In this document: positions 50,646 through 58,452 of the stretch, in pieces
Position numbering within the stretch: the stretch's first letter is position 1
Layout: every line of letters starts with the position of its first letter
Assembly: GCF_001421535.1 (NCBI RefSeq)
Contig: NZ_LMKN01000008.1
Location: 78,855 to 142,854, forward strand
Length of the DNA: 64,000 bases
Source of the DNA: Sphingomonas sp. Leaf20
Lineage (GTDB): Bacteria; Pseudomonadota; Alphaproteobacteria; Sphingomonadales; Sphingomonadaceae
Direction: 5' to 3'
The notes under the pieces: generated by a model
What the model was told of the DNA's origin: nothing
Databases searched by the model: none
The model's input: the letters and a program-made list of their open reading frames with translations, nothing else
Position numbers and translations under genes: made by a program

Positions 50646-52132
50646 GCTGGGCGCTCCGATAACGTGTGGGCCGATAGCGTGCCGGCCGATAGCGTGCGGG
50701 CAGGATCAGGGACGGCGTTTCCGGTCGCGCCCCCGCCTGCGTCTGCGGCTGCGTCTGCGGGTGCCGCGAGCAGCGCTTCGAGCGCGGCAAAGGATTCGCG
50801 CGCGCCGCCACGCGCCTGCTTGCCCTGCGTCAGCAGCGTCTCGATCGCGGGCGCGATGCGGATCGCGGTGTCGACATCCGCGCTGCTGCCCGCGGCATAG
50901 GCGCCGAGGCGGACCATCTCCTCCATGTCGCCATAGGTCGACAGGATCCGGCGTGCGGCGATCCGCAGCGCCTCGTCGGCGGGCGCGTGGCAGTGCGGCA
51001 GCGTGCGCGAGACCGATTTGAGGATGTCGATTGCCGGATAGCGGCCTCGCTCGGCGATCCGGCGCGTGATGACGACATGGCCGTCGAGGATGCCGCGGAC
51101 CGCGTCGGCGACGGGCTCGTTGTGGTCGTCGCCATCGACGAGCACGGTGAACACCCCCGTGATCGATCCCTGGCCACGGTCGCCCGGCCCCGCGCGTTCG
51201 AGCAGCCGGGGAAGCTCGGCAAACACCGATGGCGTATAGCCCTTGGTCGCAGGCGGCTCGCCGCTCGCCAGCCCGATCTCGCGCTGCGCCATCGCGAAGC
51301 GCGTCACCGAATCCATCAGGCAGAGCACTTTGAGCCCCTGGTCGCGGAAATGTTCGGCGATCGCCAGCGTCGTCCATGCCGCCTGGCGGCGCATCAGCGC
51401 GGGCTCGTCCGACGTCGCGACGACGACGACGCTGCGCGCGAGCCCTGCCGCGCCGAGATCGTCCTCGACGAATTCCTGCACTTCGCGGCCGCGCTCGCCG
51501 ATCAGCCCGATCACCGCCACGTCGCAATCGGTCCAGCGCGCGAGCATCGACAGCAGCACCGACTTGCCCACGCCCGACCCGGCGAACAGCCCGAGCCGCT
51601 GACCGTCGCAAAGCGGCACGAACAGGTCGAGCGCGCGCACGCCCGTCTCGAGCTTGTCCCCGACACGCGCGCGGCTCGCCGCGGCGGGCGGTGCGGCGCG
51701 GACCGCGCGCGGCATCATGCCTTGCGGCAGCGCGCCGAGCCCGTCGACGGGACGGCCGAGCCCATCGACCATCCGTCCCAGCCAGCTGCAATCGGGGTAC
51801 AGCGCGACCTGTCCCGCGGCGAGGAACGCGCGGGTCCCGGTCGCGAGCCCCTGCGGATCGCTGAACGGCAGGCAATGCGCGATGCCGGAATCGAGCGCGG
51901 TCACCTCGGCGTCGAGCAGGCCCGTCGGCAGCGCCATGCTCAGCCGCGCGCCGATGCTTGCCGCACCCCCCAGTCCCGCGACCTCGATCAGCGTCCCGCG
52001 GACCGAGGTGACGATGCCGTAATGCCGTTCGAGCGGTACGTCGCGCAGCGCGGCGCGCGCGATCGCGAGCGGATGCACCGACGGATGCCCCCGTGGATGC
52101 CCCCGTGGACTCAGCGCGTCATGCCGCGACAT
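50642..52132 (-). CDS. fliI: Flagellum-specific ATPase FliI
   Basis: 496 residues. F1-beta-like ATPase: Walker A FAGSGVGKSVLLSMLAR, GERGREVQEFVEDDLG, Walker B LKVLCLMDSVTRFAMAQREIGLA, then GEPPATKGYTPSVFAELPRLLERAG. It energises export with FliH and FliJ. The N-terminus is extended with short GHPRGH repeats; ATG 52132 overlaps flbT by 14 bases, GTG 52078 is an alternative. Confidence 0.97.
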   Translation of the reverse strand: MSRHDALSPRGHPRGHPSVHPLAIARAALRDVPLERHYGIVTSVRGTLIEVAGLGGAASIGARLSMALPTGLLDAEVTALDSGIAHCLPFSDPQGLATGTRAFLAAGQVALYPDCSWLGRMVDGLGRPVDGLGALPQGMMPRAVRAAPPAAASRARVGDKLETGVRALDLFVPLCDGQRLGLFAGSGVGKSVLLSMLARWTDCDVAVIGLIGERGREVQEFVEDDLGAAGLARSVVVVATSDEPALMRRQAAWTTLAIAEHFRDQGLKVLCLMDSVTRFAMAQREIGLASGEPPATKGYTPSVFAELPRLLERAGPGDRGQGSITGVFTVLVDGDDHNEPVADAVRGILDGHVVITRRIAERGRYPAIDILKSVSRTLPHCHAPADEALRIAARRILSTYGDMEEMVRLGAYAAGSSADVDTAIRIAPAIETLLTQGKQARGGARESFAALEALLAAPADAAADAGGGATGNAVPDPARTLSAGTLSAHTLSERPA

Positions 52133-52523
52133 TCTGCAACCGTCCCAACGCCTCCGCCTCGTACGCGATCAGCGAACGGCAGGCGGCCAGCGCGCGGTAA
52201 TATTCGCCGGTCGCGATCAGATGCGCGAATTGCGTGCAGGCGAGCTTGGCGGGTTCGGTCTCGAACGCGTCGAGCAACTCGGACAGGCGCGCGACGACGT
52301 CGTCGTGATGCGCGACACGGTGGCGGTCGTCGATATACGCCATCATGCACGCCAGATAGAGCCGTCGCGCGGGGCTGTTCGCCTCGCCGGGGGTCATGAT
52401 CTCGCGGCCGCGCAGGATCGCTGCGGGGTTCTCGATGATCAGGTCGCACCGGCGGCCCGCACGCAGCACCGCCCCGTTCACCACCATCTGTTCGCCGTCA
52501 CGCAACGTGATCCGCAACGTCAT
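52119..52523 (-). CDS. flbT: Flagellin translation regulator FlbT
   Basis: 134 residues, cytoplasmic. It matches the FlbT family: RITLRDGEQMVVNGAVLRAGRRCDLIIENPAAILRGREIM and ARRLYLACMMAYIDDR, LSELLDAFETEPAKLACTQFAHLIATGEYYRAL. In Caulobacter it binds the flagellin mRNA leader and promotes its decay until the hook is complete. Here the flagellin has a long structured leader. First of flbT-fliI-fliJ-transglycosylase; TATAAC box 30 bases upstream. Confidence 0.92.
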   Translation of the reverse strand: MTLRITLRDGEQMVVNGAVLRAGRRCDLIIENPAAILRGREIMTPGEANSPARRLYLACMMAYIDDRHRVAHHDDVVARLSELLDAFETEPAKLACTQFAHLIATGEYYRALAACRSLIAYEAEALGRLQNVAA

Positions 52524-52550
52524 CGCATTCGCTCCCGTGTCCGATAGGTT

Positions 52551-52560
52551 GCGTTATAGG
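52551..52560 (-). promoter_or_regulatory. flbT operon -10 box CCTATAACGC
   Basis: TATAAC on the minus strand, 30 bases before flbT. Confidence 0.55.
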
Positions 52561-52587
52561 ATGCGCGGTGTCCCCGCGGTCGTGACC

Positions 52588-52600
52588 GGCAGTTTTTGCC
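52588..52600. promoter_or_regulatory. ftr-like palindrome GGCAGTTTTTGCC
   Basis: 13-bp palindrome centred between the flbT and flgE boxes (about 30 and 58 bases away). It is the cleanest copy of the family and flanks two opposite promoters. Confidence 0.55.
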
Positions 52601-52655
52601 GCCCCGGATCGGCGCGAGAAATCGGTGCGTCGCCAGACCGATAGGCTGCGCACCC

Positions 52656-52665
52656 TCCTATAACG
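52656..52665 (+). promoter_or_regulatory. flgE operon -10 box TCCTATAACG
   Basis: TATAAC on the plus strand, 51 bases before the flgE GTG. Confidence 0.55.
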
Positions 52666-52714
52666 ATGCAAATGGAGTGCCGGTGCGCTCCGATCGTCCG
52701 GGAGATAACCCACC

Positions 52715-54013
52715 GTGAGTCTGTATTCCGCCCTGTTTGCCGGCGTGTCCGGTCTGTCCGCCGAGTCGAGCGCGATGGCGTCGGTCGCCGACAACATCAC
52801 CAACATCAACACGGTCGGATACAAGGCGGTCGACAGCCAGTTCAGCACGCTCGTCGGCGACGGTCGCGCGGGGAGTGTCTATGCAGCGGGGGGCGTCGCG
52901 GCCCAGCCCAAGACGCTGATCTCCAAACAGGGCCTGCTCCAGGCGTCGTCGAGCTCGACCGATCTCGGGATCGACGGGCCGGGCTTCTTCGTCACGCGCA
53001 CCGGCGCCGGCCCCGCCAGCGGCGTCGCGCTGACGCGCGCGGGCTCGTTCTCGCCCGACAAGGACGGGTTTCTCAAGAACACCGCGGGTCTGTACCTGCA
53101 GGGCTGGCGGCTCGACGCGGCGGGCGGCTATGTGAATACCGGCAATGTCGGTTCGCTCGAGCCGATCCGCGTCAGCGACCTGACCGGATCCGCCGCCGCG
53201 ACCAGCCGGCTTCAGATCCGCGCCAATTTCCAGTCCACGACCGCGGCCCAGCCCGGCTATGCGTCGGGCGACATCGCCGCGGGAACCGCGACCGCCGACT
53301 TCAACCGCTCGTTCGACGTCTATGATCAGCAGGGCAATGCGCACCGGCTGACGCTCGGCGTGGTCAAGACCGGGTCGAACACCTGGGCCGGCGAGATCTA
53401 TGCGGTCCCGGCAAGCGACGTCGGCGCGGCCAACGGGCTGCTCCGCGGGGGCACGATCAGCTTCAATCCCGATGGCAGCCTCGACATGGCGGGCAGCGAC
53501 GCGGCGTTCTTCACGCCGTTGCAGCCGGCATGGACCAATGGTGCGGGCGCGCAGCCGATCGCGCTCGATTTCGGGTCGGACGGCGGCCTTGCCGGCTTCA
53601 CGCAATTCTCGAGCGCGTCGTCGGTCATCACCTCGTCGGTCGATGGCGGGACGCTCGGCAATGTCTCGTCGATCAGCGTGTCCCGCACCGGGCGGGTCAG
53701 TGCGCTGTTCGAGGACGGCACCAGCCGCGCGATCTTCCAGCTGCCGATCGCGACCGTCCCCAACCCCGACGGCCTCAGCCGCGCGACGGGCAACGCGTAC
53801 TCGATTTCGGACGAATCGGGCGCGTTCGCGATCAACCCGCCGGGGTCGCTCGGCGCGGGATCGATCGACTCGTTCAAGCTCGAGGCCTCGACCTCGGATC
53901 TGGCGCTGGAGTTCACCAACATGATCCGCTTCCAGCGTGCGTACAGCGCATCGTCGAAGATCATCACGACGGTCGACGACATGCTCCAGGAAGTCAGCAA
54001 CCTGAAGCGATGA
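52715..54013 (+). CDS. flgE: Flagellar hook protein FlgE
   Basis: 432 residues. N-terminal axial motif (LFAGVSGLSAESSAMASVADNITNINTVGYKAVDSQF), middle GIDGPGFFVTR and ALTRAGSFSPDKDGFL, C-terminal ASTSDLALEFTNMIRFQRAYSASSKIITTVDDML. GTG start with GGGAG upstream. It heads flgE-flgK-flgL with a TATAAC box and a palindrome upstream. Confidence 0.97.
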   Translation: MSLYSALFAGVSGLSAESSAMASVADNITNINTVGYKAVDSQFSTLVGDGRAGSVYAAGGVAAQPKTLISKQGLLQASSSSTDLGIDGPGFFVTRTGAGPASGVALTRAGSFSPDKDGFLKNTAGLYLQGWRLDAAGGYVNTGNVGSLEPIRVSDLTGSAAATSRLQIRANFQSTTAAQPGYASGDIAAGTATADFNRSFDVYDQQGNAHRLTLGVVKTGSNTWAGEIYAVPASDVGAANGLLRGGTISFNPDGSLDMAGSDAAFFTPLQPAWTNGAGAQPIALDFGSDGGLAGFTQFSSASSVITSSVDGGTLGNVSSISVSRTGRVSALFEDGTSRAIFQLPIATVPNPDGLSRATGNAYSISDESGAFAINPPGSLGAGSIDSFKLEASTSDLALEFTNMIRFQRAYSASSKIITTVDDMLQEVSNLKR

Positions 54014-54041
54014 CCGCGCGCGGGGATAAGGGGAGGGCGTC

Positions 54042-56168
54042 GTGTCGCTGAGCGAGATCCTGTCGTCGGCGCTGTCCGGGCTGGGCGCGTCGCAGGCGGG
54101 CATCCGCACCGTCTCGAACAACATCGCGAACGTGAACACGCCGGGGTATGCGCGCGAGACCGTCGCGTTGCAGACCGGGATCACGTCCGGCCGGGTCAGC
54201 GGCGTGGTCGTCGGCGAGCCCGGCCGCGTCGCCGACAAGTTCCTCGAGGCGACGGTCTACACGCGCGGCGGGGATGCCGGGCGCGCGGCGGTCGAGGCGG
54301 GCTATCTCGACCGGCTGCAGGCGCTGCTCGGCGCGACCGGATCGGAGACGGCGCTGCCCGCGCGGCTCGACGCGATCACCACGTCGGCGATCGCGATGAC
54401 GGGCGCAAGCGGGGGCGCGGCGATCGCCGGACCCTTTGTCGGCGCGGTCGAGGACGCGATCGGATCGATGCGGCAGCTCGGTAGCGACGTCGACCAGCTG
54501 CGCGGCGATATCGAGGGCGAGGTCGGCGACACGGTCGGCCGGATCAACCTGCTGCTGCAATCGATCGACACGCTCAACGCCTCCGTCTCGCGGCTGCAGG
54601 GGCTCGGGCGAAGCTCGGCGGGGCCGGCCGACCAGCGTACGAGCGCACTCGAGGAACTGAGCGGGCTGATCGGCATCACCGCGCGCGAACAGGCAAACGG
54701 GCGCGTCACGATCGAAACGGCAACCGGGTTGCCGCTGCTCGACCAGCGGCTGCGGCAATTATCCTATCCGACGAGCGGCACGGGAATCGCGCAGCCGCAC
54801 TATCCGGGAATCGAGCTGCGGTTCGCGGATCATGACGGGACGATCGGCGCGACGACCGGGACGACGCTCGACACGCCCGCGACGGGCGGCAAGCTCGGCG
54901 GGCTGCTCGATCTGCGCGACCGGCAGCTGCCCGCGTTCAGCGGCAGGATCGACACGCTGTTCGCCGGGCTGGCGCAGACCGTCAACGCCGCCGCGAACAG
55001 CGGCACCGCGGTGCCCGCACTCGCGTCGCTTGCGGGCCGCGCGACCGCGCTGTCGGGCAGCGATCGTGCGGGCTTCACCGGCGCCGCGCTGGTCGCGGTC
55101 ACGCGCGCGGACGGGACGATGCTTGCGAGCACGACGCTCGATTTCGACGCGCTCGGCGCGGGCGCGACGCTCGACGACGCGGTCGCCGCGATCAATGCCG
55201 GGCTGGGCGGCGCGGCGACCGCGCGCTTTGCCCGCGGCGTCCTGACGATCGACGCGACCGCGCCGGGGACCGGCATCGCGGTGGCGCAGGATCCTGCAAG
55301 ACCCAGCGCGCGCGGCGGCGTGGGGCTGTCGCAGTATTTCGGGCTCAACGACCTCGTCCGCAGCGACGCGGCCACGCTGACGCCGTCGGGATTCACCAGT
55401 GCGGATACGCATGGCTTCGCCGCGGGCGAGTCGGTCGATCTCGCGTTGCGCGATGCGGCCGGGCGGATCGTGGTGCGGTACAGCCTGACCGACGCGGCGG
55501 GGCCGACCTATGGCGATCTCGTCACCGATCTCAACGCAGGCCCGCTTGGCCATTATGGACGGTTCACGCTCGACGATCTCGGCCGGCTGCGGTTCGCCGC
55601 CAGCACGACCGCGGCGGGTGCGACGCTGTCGGTGGCGTCGGACAATACCGACCGCGCCGGGACCGGACGGTCCTTCTCGTCGATCGTCGGCCTCGGCAGT
55701 GTGGGCGCGGGGGCAAGCACGGGATCGGGCACGGGCGCAGCGCTGGCCGGGGCAGGCGTGCGCCGGGACATCATGGCCAACCCCGCGCGGTTGCCGCTCG
55801 CCCGGCTCGAGCCCACCGCGATCGGGCAGAAGGCGCTGGGACCGAGCGATCGCCGCGGCGCGACCGCGATGGTCGATGCACTCGCAGCCGCGGTCGATCT
55901 CGGCGATGCGGGCGCGATGACGATCACGCGCTTTTCGGCCGTCGTGCTGGGCGATGCCGGATCGGCCGCCGCGCGTGCCGCCGACCGCGCCGACCAGATG
56001 ACCGCGCGGCGCGACGACGCGATCAACCGGCGCGATACCGTGTCGGGGGTCAATATCGACGAGGAGCTCGGCCAGATGGTCGTGCTGCAGAACAGCTATG
56101 CCGCCGCGGCGCGCGTGATGACGACCGCGAGCGCGATGTATGACACCCTGCTCGAGATGATCCGCTAG
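54042..56168 (+). CDS. flgK: Hook-filament junction protein FlgK
   Basis: 708 residues, long for FlgK. N-terminal ALSGLGASQAGIRTVSNNIANVNTPGYARETV and C-terminal GVNIDEELGQMVVLQNSYAAAARVMTTASAMYDTLLEM are diagnostic. The extra length is beta-rich central domain (about 250-600). GTG start with GGGAGG upstream; 28 bases after flgE. Confidence 0.96.
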   Translation: MSLSEILSSALSGLGASQAGIRTVSNNIANVNTPGYARETVALQTGITSGRVSGVVVGEPGRVADKFLEATVYTRGGDAGRAAVEAGYLDRLQALLGATGSETALPARLDAITTSAIAMTGASGGAAIAGPFVGAVEDAIGSMRQLGSDVDQLRGDIEGEVGDTVGRINLLLQSIDTLNASVSRLQGLGRSSAGPADQRTSALEELSGLIGITAREQANGRVTIETATGLPLLDQRLRQLSYPTSGTGIAQPHYPGIELRFADHDGTIGATTGTTLDTPATGGKLGGLLDLRDRQLPAFSGRIDTLFAGLAQTVNAAANSGTAVPALASLAGRATALSGSDRAGFTGAALVAVTRADGTMLASTTLDFDALGAGATLDDAVAAINAGLGGAATARFARGVLTIDATAPGTGIAVAQDPARPSARGGVGLSQYFGLNDLVRSDAATLTPSGFTSADTHGFAAGESVDLALRDAAGRIVVRYSLTDAAGPTYGDLVTDLNAGPLGHYGRFTLDDLGRLRFAASTTAAGATLSVASDNTDRAGTGRSFSSIVGLGSVGAGASTGSGTGAALAGAGVRRDIMANPARLPLARLEPTAIGQKALGPSDRRGATAMVDALAAAVDLGDAGAMTITRFSAVVLGDAGSAAARAADRADQMTARRDDAINRRDTVSGVNIDEELGQMVVLQNSYAAAARVMTTASAMYDTLLEMIR

Positions 56169-56185
56169 ACCAAGGACGACGACCG

Positions 56186-57094
56186 ATGACGCGCATAGCC
56201 ACGATCCCGCTGCAGCGGACCCTGTCGGGGGCGGTCCAGCAGGCGCAGCGGCGCCTTGCCGATACGCAGCTGCAGCTGAACAGCGGCAAGAAGGCGAAGG
56301 ACCTCGCGGCGCTTGGCGGCGCGGCGGTCCGGACGCTGTCGGCGCGCACCGCGCTCGCCACCCAGGCGGCGCAGAGTGCCGCGACCAGCCGCCTCGGCAC
56401 CACGCTGTCGCTGTACGAGGTGAACATCACCGCGATCGATACGGTGGCGAGCGATCTCAAGACGCAGCTGATGGCCGCGGTCGGCACCGGCTCGACCGCG
56501 ACGTTGCCCGGGGCGATCGACAGCGCCTTCTCGCAGATCCGCAGCGCGCTGAACGCGACCGATGGGTTCGAGCCGCTGTTCGGCGGGGCGCAGGGTGACG
56601 AGGTCCCGTTCAAGCCTGCGACGCTCGCCGATACGATCGGCGTCACCCCGGAATCGGCGTTCGGCAATGACGATGTCCGCGCGGCCGCGCCGGTCGGCGG
56701 CGGTGCGACGCTCACCTACGGGATCACCGCGCGCGATCTCGGCAGCGGTCTGCTCGCCGCGTTCCAGACGCTCGCCGCGGCGGGCCCGATCGGCGACACG
56801 CCGACCGGGGCGCAGCGCGACGCACTGAACAGCGCGATCGGGCAGATCGACGCCGCGCTGCCGCAGGTGCGCGGGCTGAATGCCTCGAACGGATTGCGCC
56901 AAACGCAGATGGCGACGCTCGCATCGCGCGCCGACGACCGCGCCGCGCTGCTCCAGAAACTTGTGTCCGACAACGAGGATGCCGATTACGGCGAAATCTC
57001 GATGGCGCTGACGCAGCAGAAGACGATGCTCGAGGCGAGCTATGCGGTGTTCGGCCAGGTCTCCAGCCTCAGCCTCGTCAACTATCTGCGCTGA
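56186..57094 (+). CDS. flgL: Hook-filament junction protein FlgL
   Basis: 302 residues. Flagellin-like ends: GAVQQAQRRLADTQLQLNSGKKAKDLAALG and a C-terminus EDADYGEISMALTQQKTMLEASYAVFGQVSSLSLVNYL. The central part is short. It is 17 bases after flgK and ends the motility island. Confidence 0.95.
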   Translation: MTRIATIPLQRTLSGAVQQAQRRLADTQLQLNSGKKAKDLAALGGAAVRTLSARTALATQAAQSAATSRLGTTLSLYEVNITAIDTVASDLKTQLMAAVGTGSTATLPGAIDSAFSQIRSALNATDGFEPLFGGAQGDEVPFKPATLADTIGVTPESAFGNDDVRAAAPVGGGATLTYGITARDLGSGLLAAFQTLAAAGPIGDTPTGAQRDALNSAIGQIDAALPQVRGLNASNGLRQTQMATLASRADDRAALLQKLVSDNEDADYGEISMALTQQKTMLEASYAVFGQVSSLSLVNYLR

Positions 57095-57157
57095 CCGGGG
57101 CGCACCCGGCGCCCGATCCGGGAGCGCGCCCGCAATGCCCGCCAGCGATGGTCGGCG

Positions 57158-57173
57158 TGGCGCCAAGGTTGCA
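57158..57173 (+). promoter_or_regulatory. Sigma-54-like -24/-12 element before adenosine kinase
   Basis: TGGCGC-CAAGG-TTGCA, one base from the TGGCAC-N5-TTGCA consensus, 57 bases before the TTG start. It is the only good match I noticed, and it is not at a flagellar gene; it may be chance. Confidence 0.3.
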
Positions 57174-57229
57174 CGCATGTCCGGCGCGATTTACGGCGAC
57201 GTTTTCCCGTTCGGTCCGGAGACTGTATC

Positions 57230-58228
57230 TTGAGCACGCCTACCTATGACGTCGTCGCGATCGGCAATGCCATCGTCGACATCCTCAGCACCGCCGACGA
57301 CGCGTTCATCGCCGAGATCGGTGTCGCCAAGGGGTCGATGCAGCTGATGTTCTCGTCGGAAGAGGCCGATGCGCTCTACGCCAAGATGGGCCCCGGGCTC
57401 GAGGTTTCGGGCGGGTCGGCCGCGAACACCGTCGCCGGCGTCGCCGCGCTCGGCGGCAAGTGCGGGTTCATCGGCCAGGTCGCCGACGACCAGCTCGGCC
57501 AGGTCTTCGCGCATGACGTGCGCAGCATCGGCATCGAGTTCGCGACCCCGGTCCGCGCGGGCGACCCGACCACCGGCCGCTGCCTGATCTTCGTGACGCC
57601 CGATGGCCAGCGGACGATGAACACCTTCCTCGGCGCGGGCCAGTATCTGCCCGCCGCGGCGATCGACACCGCGATGATCGCCGACAGCGCGATCCTGTAT
57701 CTCGAGGGCTATCTCTGGGATCCCGAAGAGCCGCGCGCCGCGATGCGCGCCGCGATCGACTGCGCACGCGGCGCCGGCCGCAAGGTCGCCTTCACGCTCA
57801 GCGACGTGTTCTGCATCTCGCGCCACGGCGGCGATTTCCGCACATTGCTCAGCGACGGGCTGATCGACATCCTGTTTGCCAATGAGAGCGAGCTCGCGGC
57901 TCTCGCCGAGACCGAGGATTTCGACGCGGCGGTCGCGAAGATCTCGGCGCAGGTCCCGACGCTGGTCGTCACGCGCGGCGAGCATGGCGCGTGCGCGATC
58001 CAGAACGGCACGCGCGCCGAAGTGACGGCCGAGCCGATCGCCAAGGTCGTCGACACGACCGGCGCGGGCGACCTGTTCGCGGCGGGCTTCCTCCACGGCC
58101 AGGCGCAGGGCCATGACCTGCATGCGTCGCTCAAGCTCGGCGCGGTCTGCGCGGCCGAGATCATCAGCCACGTCGGCGCCCGCCCGATGGTCGACCTGAA
58201 GGCGCTGGCCGCCAAGCATATCGGCTAA
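57230..58228 (+). CDS. Adenosine kinase, PfkB family
   Basis: 332 residues. Ribokinase-like fold with GNAIVDIL, the PfkB-1 motif GGSAANTVAGVAALGG, and PfkB-2 DTTGAGDLFAAGFLHG holding the catalytic Asp and anion hole. The long VLYLEGYLWDPEEPR-type segment and sequence order fit adenosine kinases of alphaproteobacteria. It phosphorylates adenosine to AMP. TTG start with GGAG nine bases upstream. Not related to the flagellar genes by function. Its mRNA probably ends at the bidirectional terminator. Confidence 0.9.
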   Translation: MSTPTYDVVAIGNAIVDILSTADDAFIAEIGVAKGSMQLMFSSEEADALYAKMGPGLEVSGGSAANTVAGVAALGGKCGFIGQVADDQLGQVFAHDVRSIGIEFATPVRAGDPTTGRCLIFVTPDGQRTMNTFLGAGQYLPAAAIDTAMIADSAILYLEGYLWDPEEPRAAMRAAIDCARGAGRKVAFTLSDVFCISRHGGDFRTLLSDGLIDILFANESELAALAETEDFDAAVAKISAQVPTLVVTRGEHGACAIQNGTRAEVTAEPIAKVVDTTGAGDLFAAGFLHGQAQGHDLHASLKLGAVCAAEIISHVGARPMVDLKALAAKHIG

Positions 58229-58243
58229 GGAACGGCTGCACGA

Positions 58244-58368
58244 ATCCTCCCCCGCAAGGGGGAGGTGGCGCCGAAGGCGACGGAGGGGGCGGCAGGCGAT
58301 CCCTCAAGTTCCGTATCCTCCCCCTCCGACCGGCAAGTGCCGGCCACCTCCCCCTGGCGGGGGAGGAT
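58244..58368. repeat. Composite inverted repeat (REP-like)
   Basis: Two facing copies, 58244-58292 and 58315-58368, each with a CCTCCCCC...GGGGGAGG hairpin and a following GTGGCG-rich arm; left and right arms are reverse complements with a few differences. It resembles dispersed palindromic repeats of sphingomonads. The gap lies between adenosine kinase and the permease. Confidence 0.75.
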
Positions 58369-58400
58369 CAGGGTGCTGCCATCTGACAGCGGGCCACGCA

Positions 58401-58442
58401 CAAAAAAAGGGCCGCGGGAGTTTCCTCCCGCGGCCCTTTTTT
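58401..58442. terminator. Bidirectional rho-independent terminator
   Basis: Perfect 12-bp stem GGGCCGCGGGAG / CTCCCGCGGCCC, loop TTTC, with A7 before and T6 after, serving adenosine kinase on plus and the permease on minus. Confidence 0.95.
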
Positions 58443-58452
58443 GCGTCCCGTC

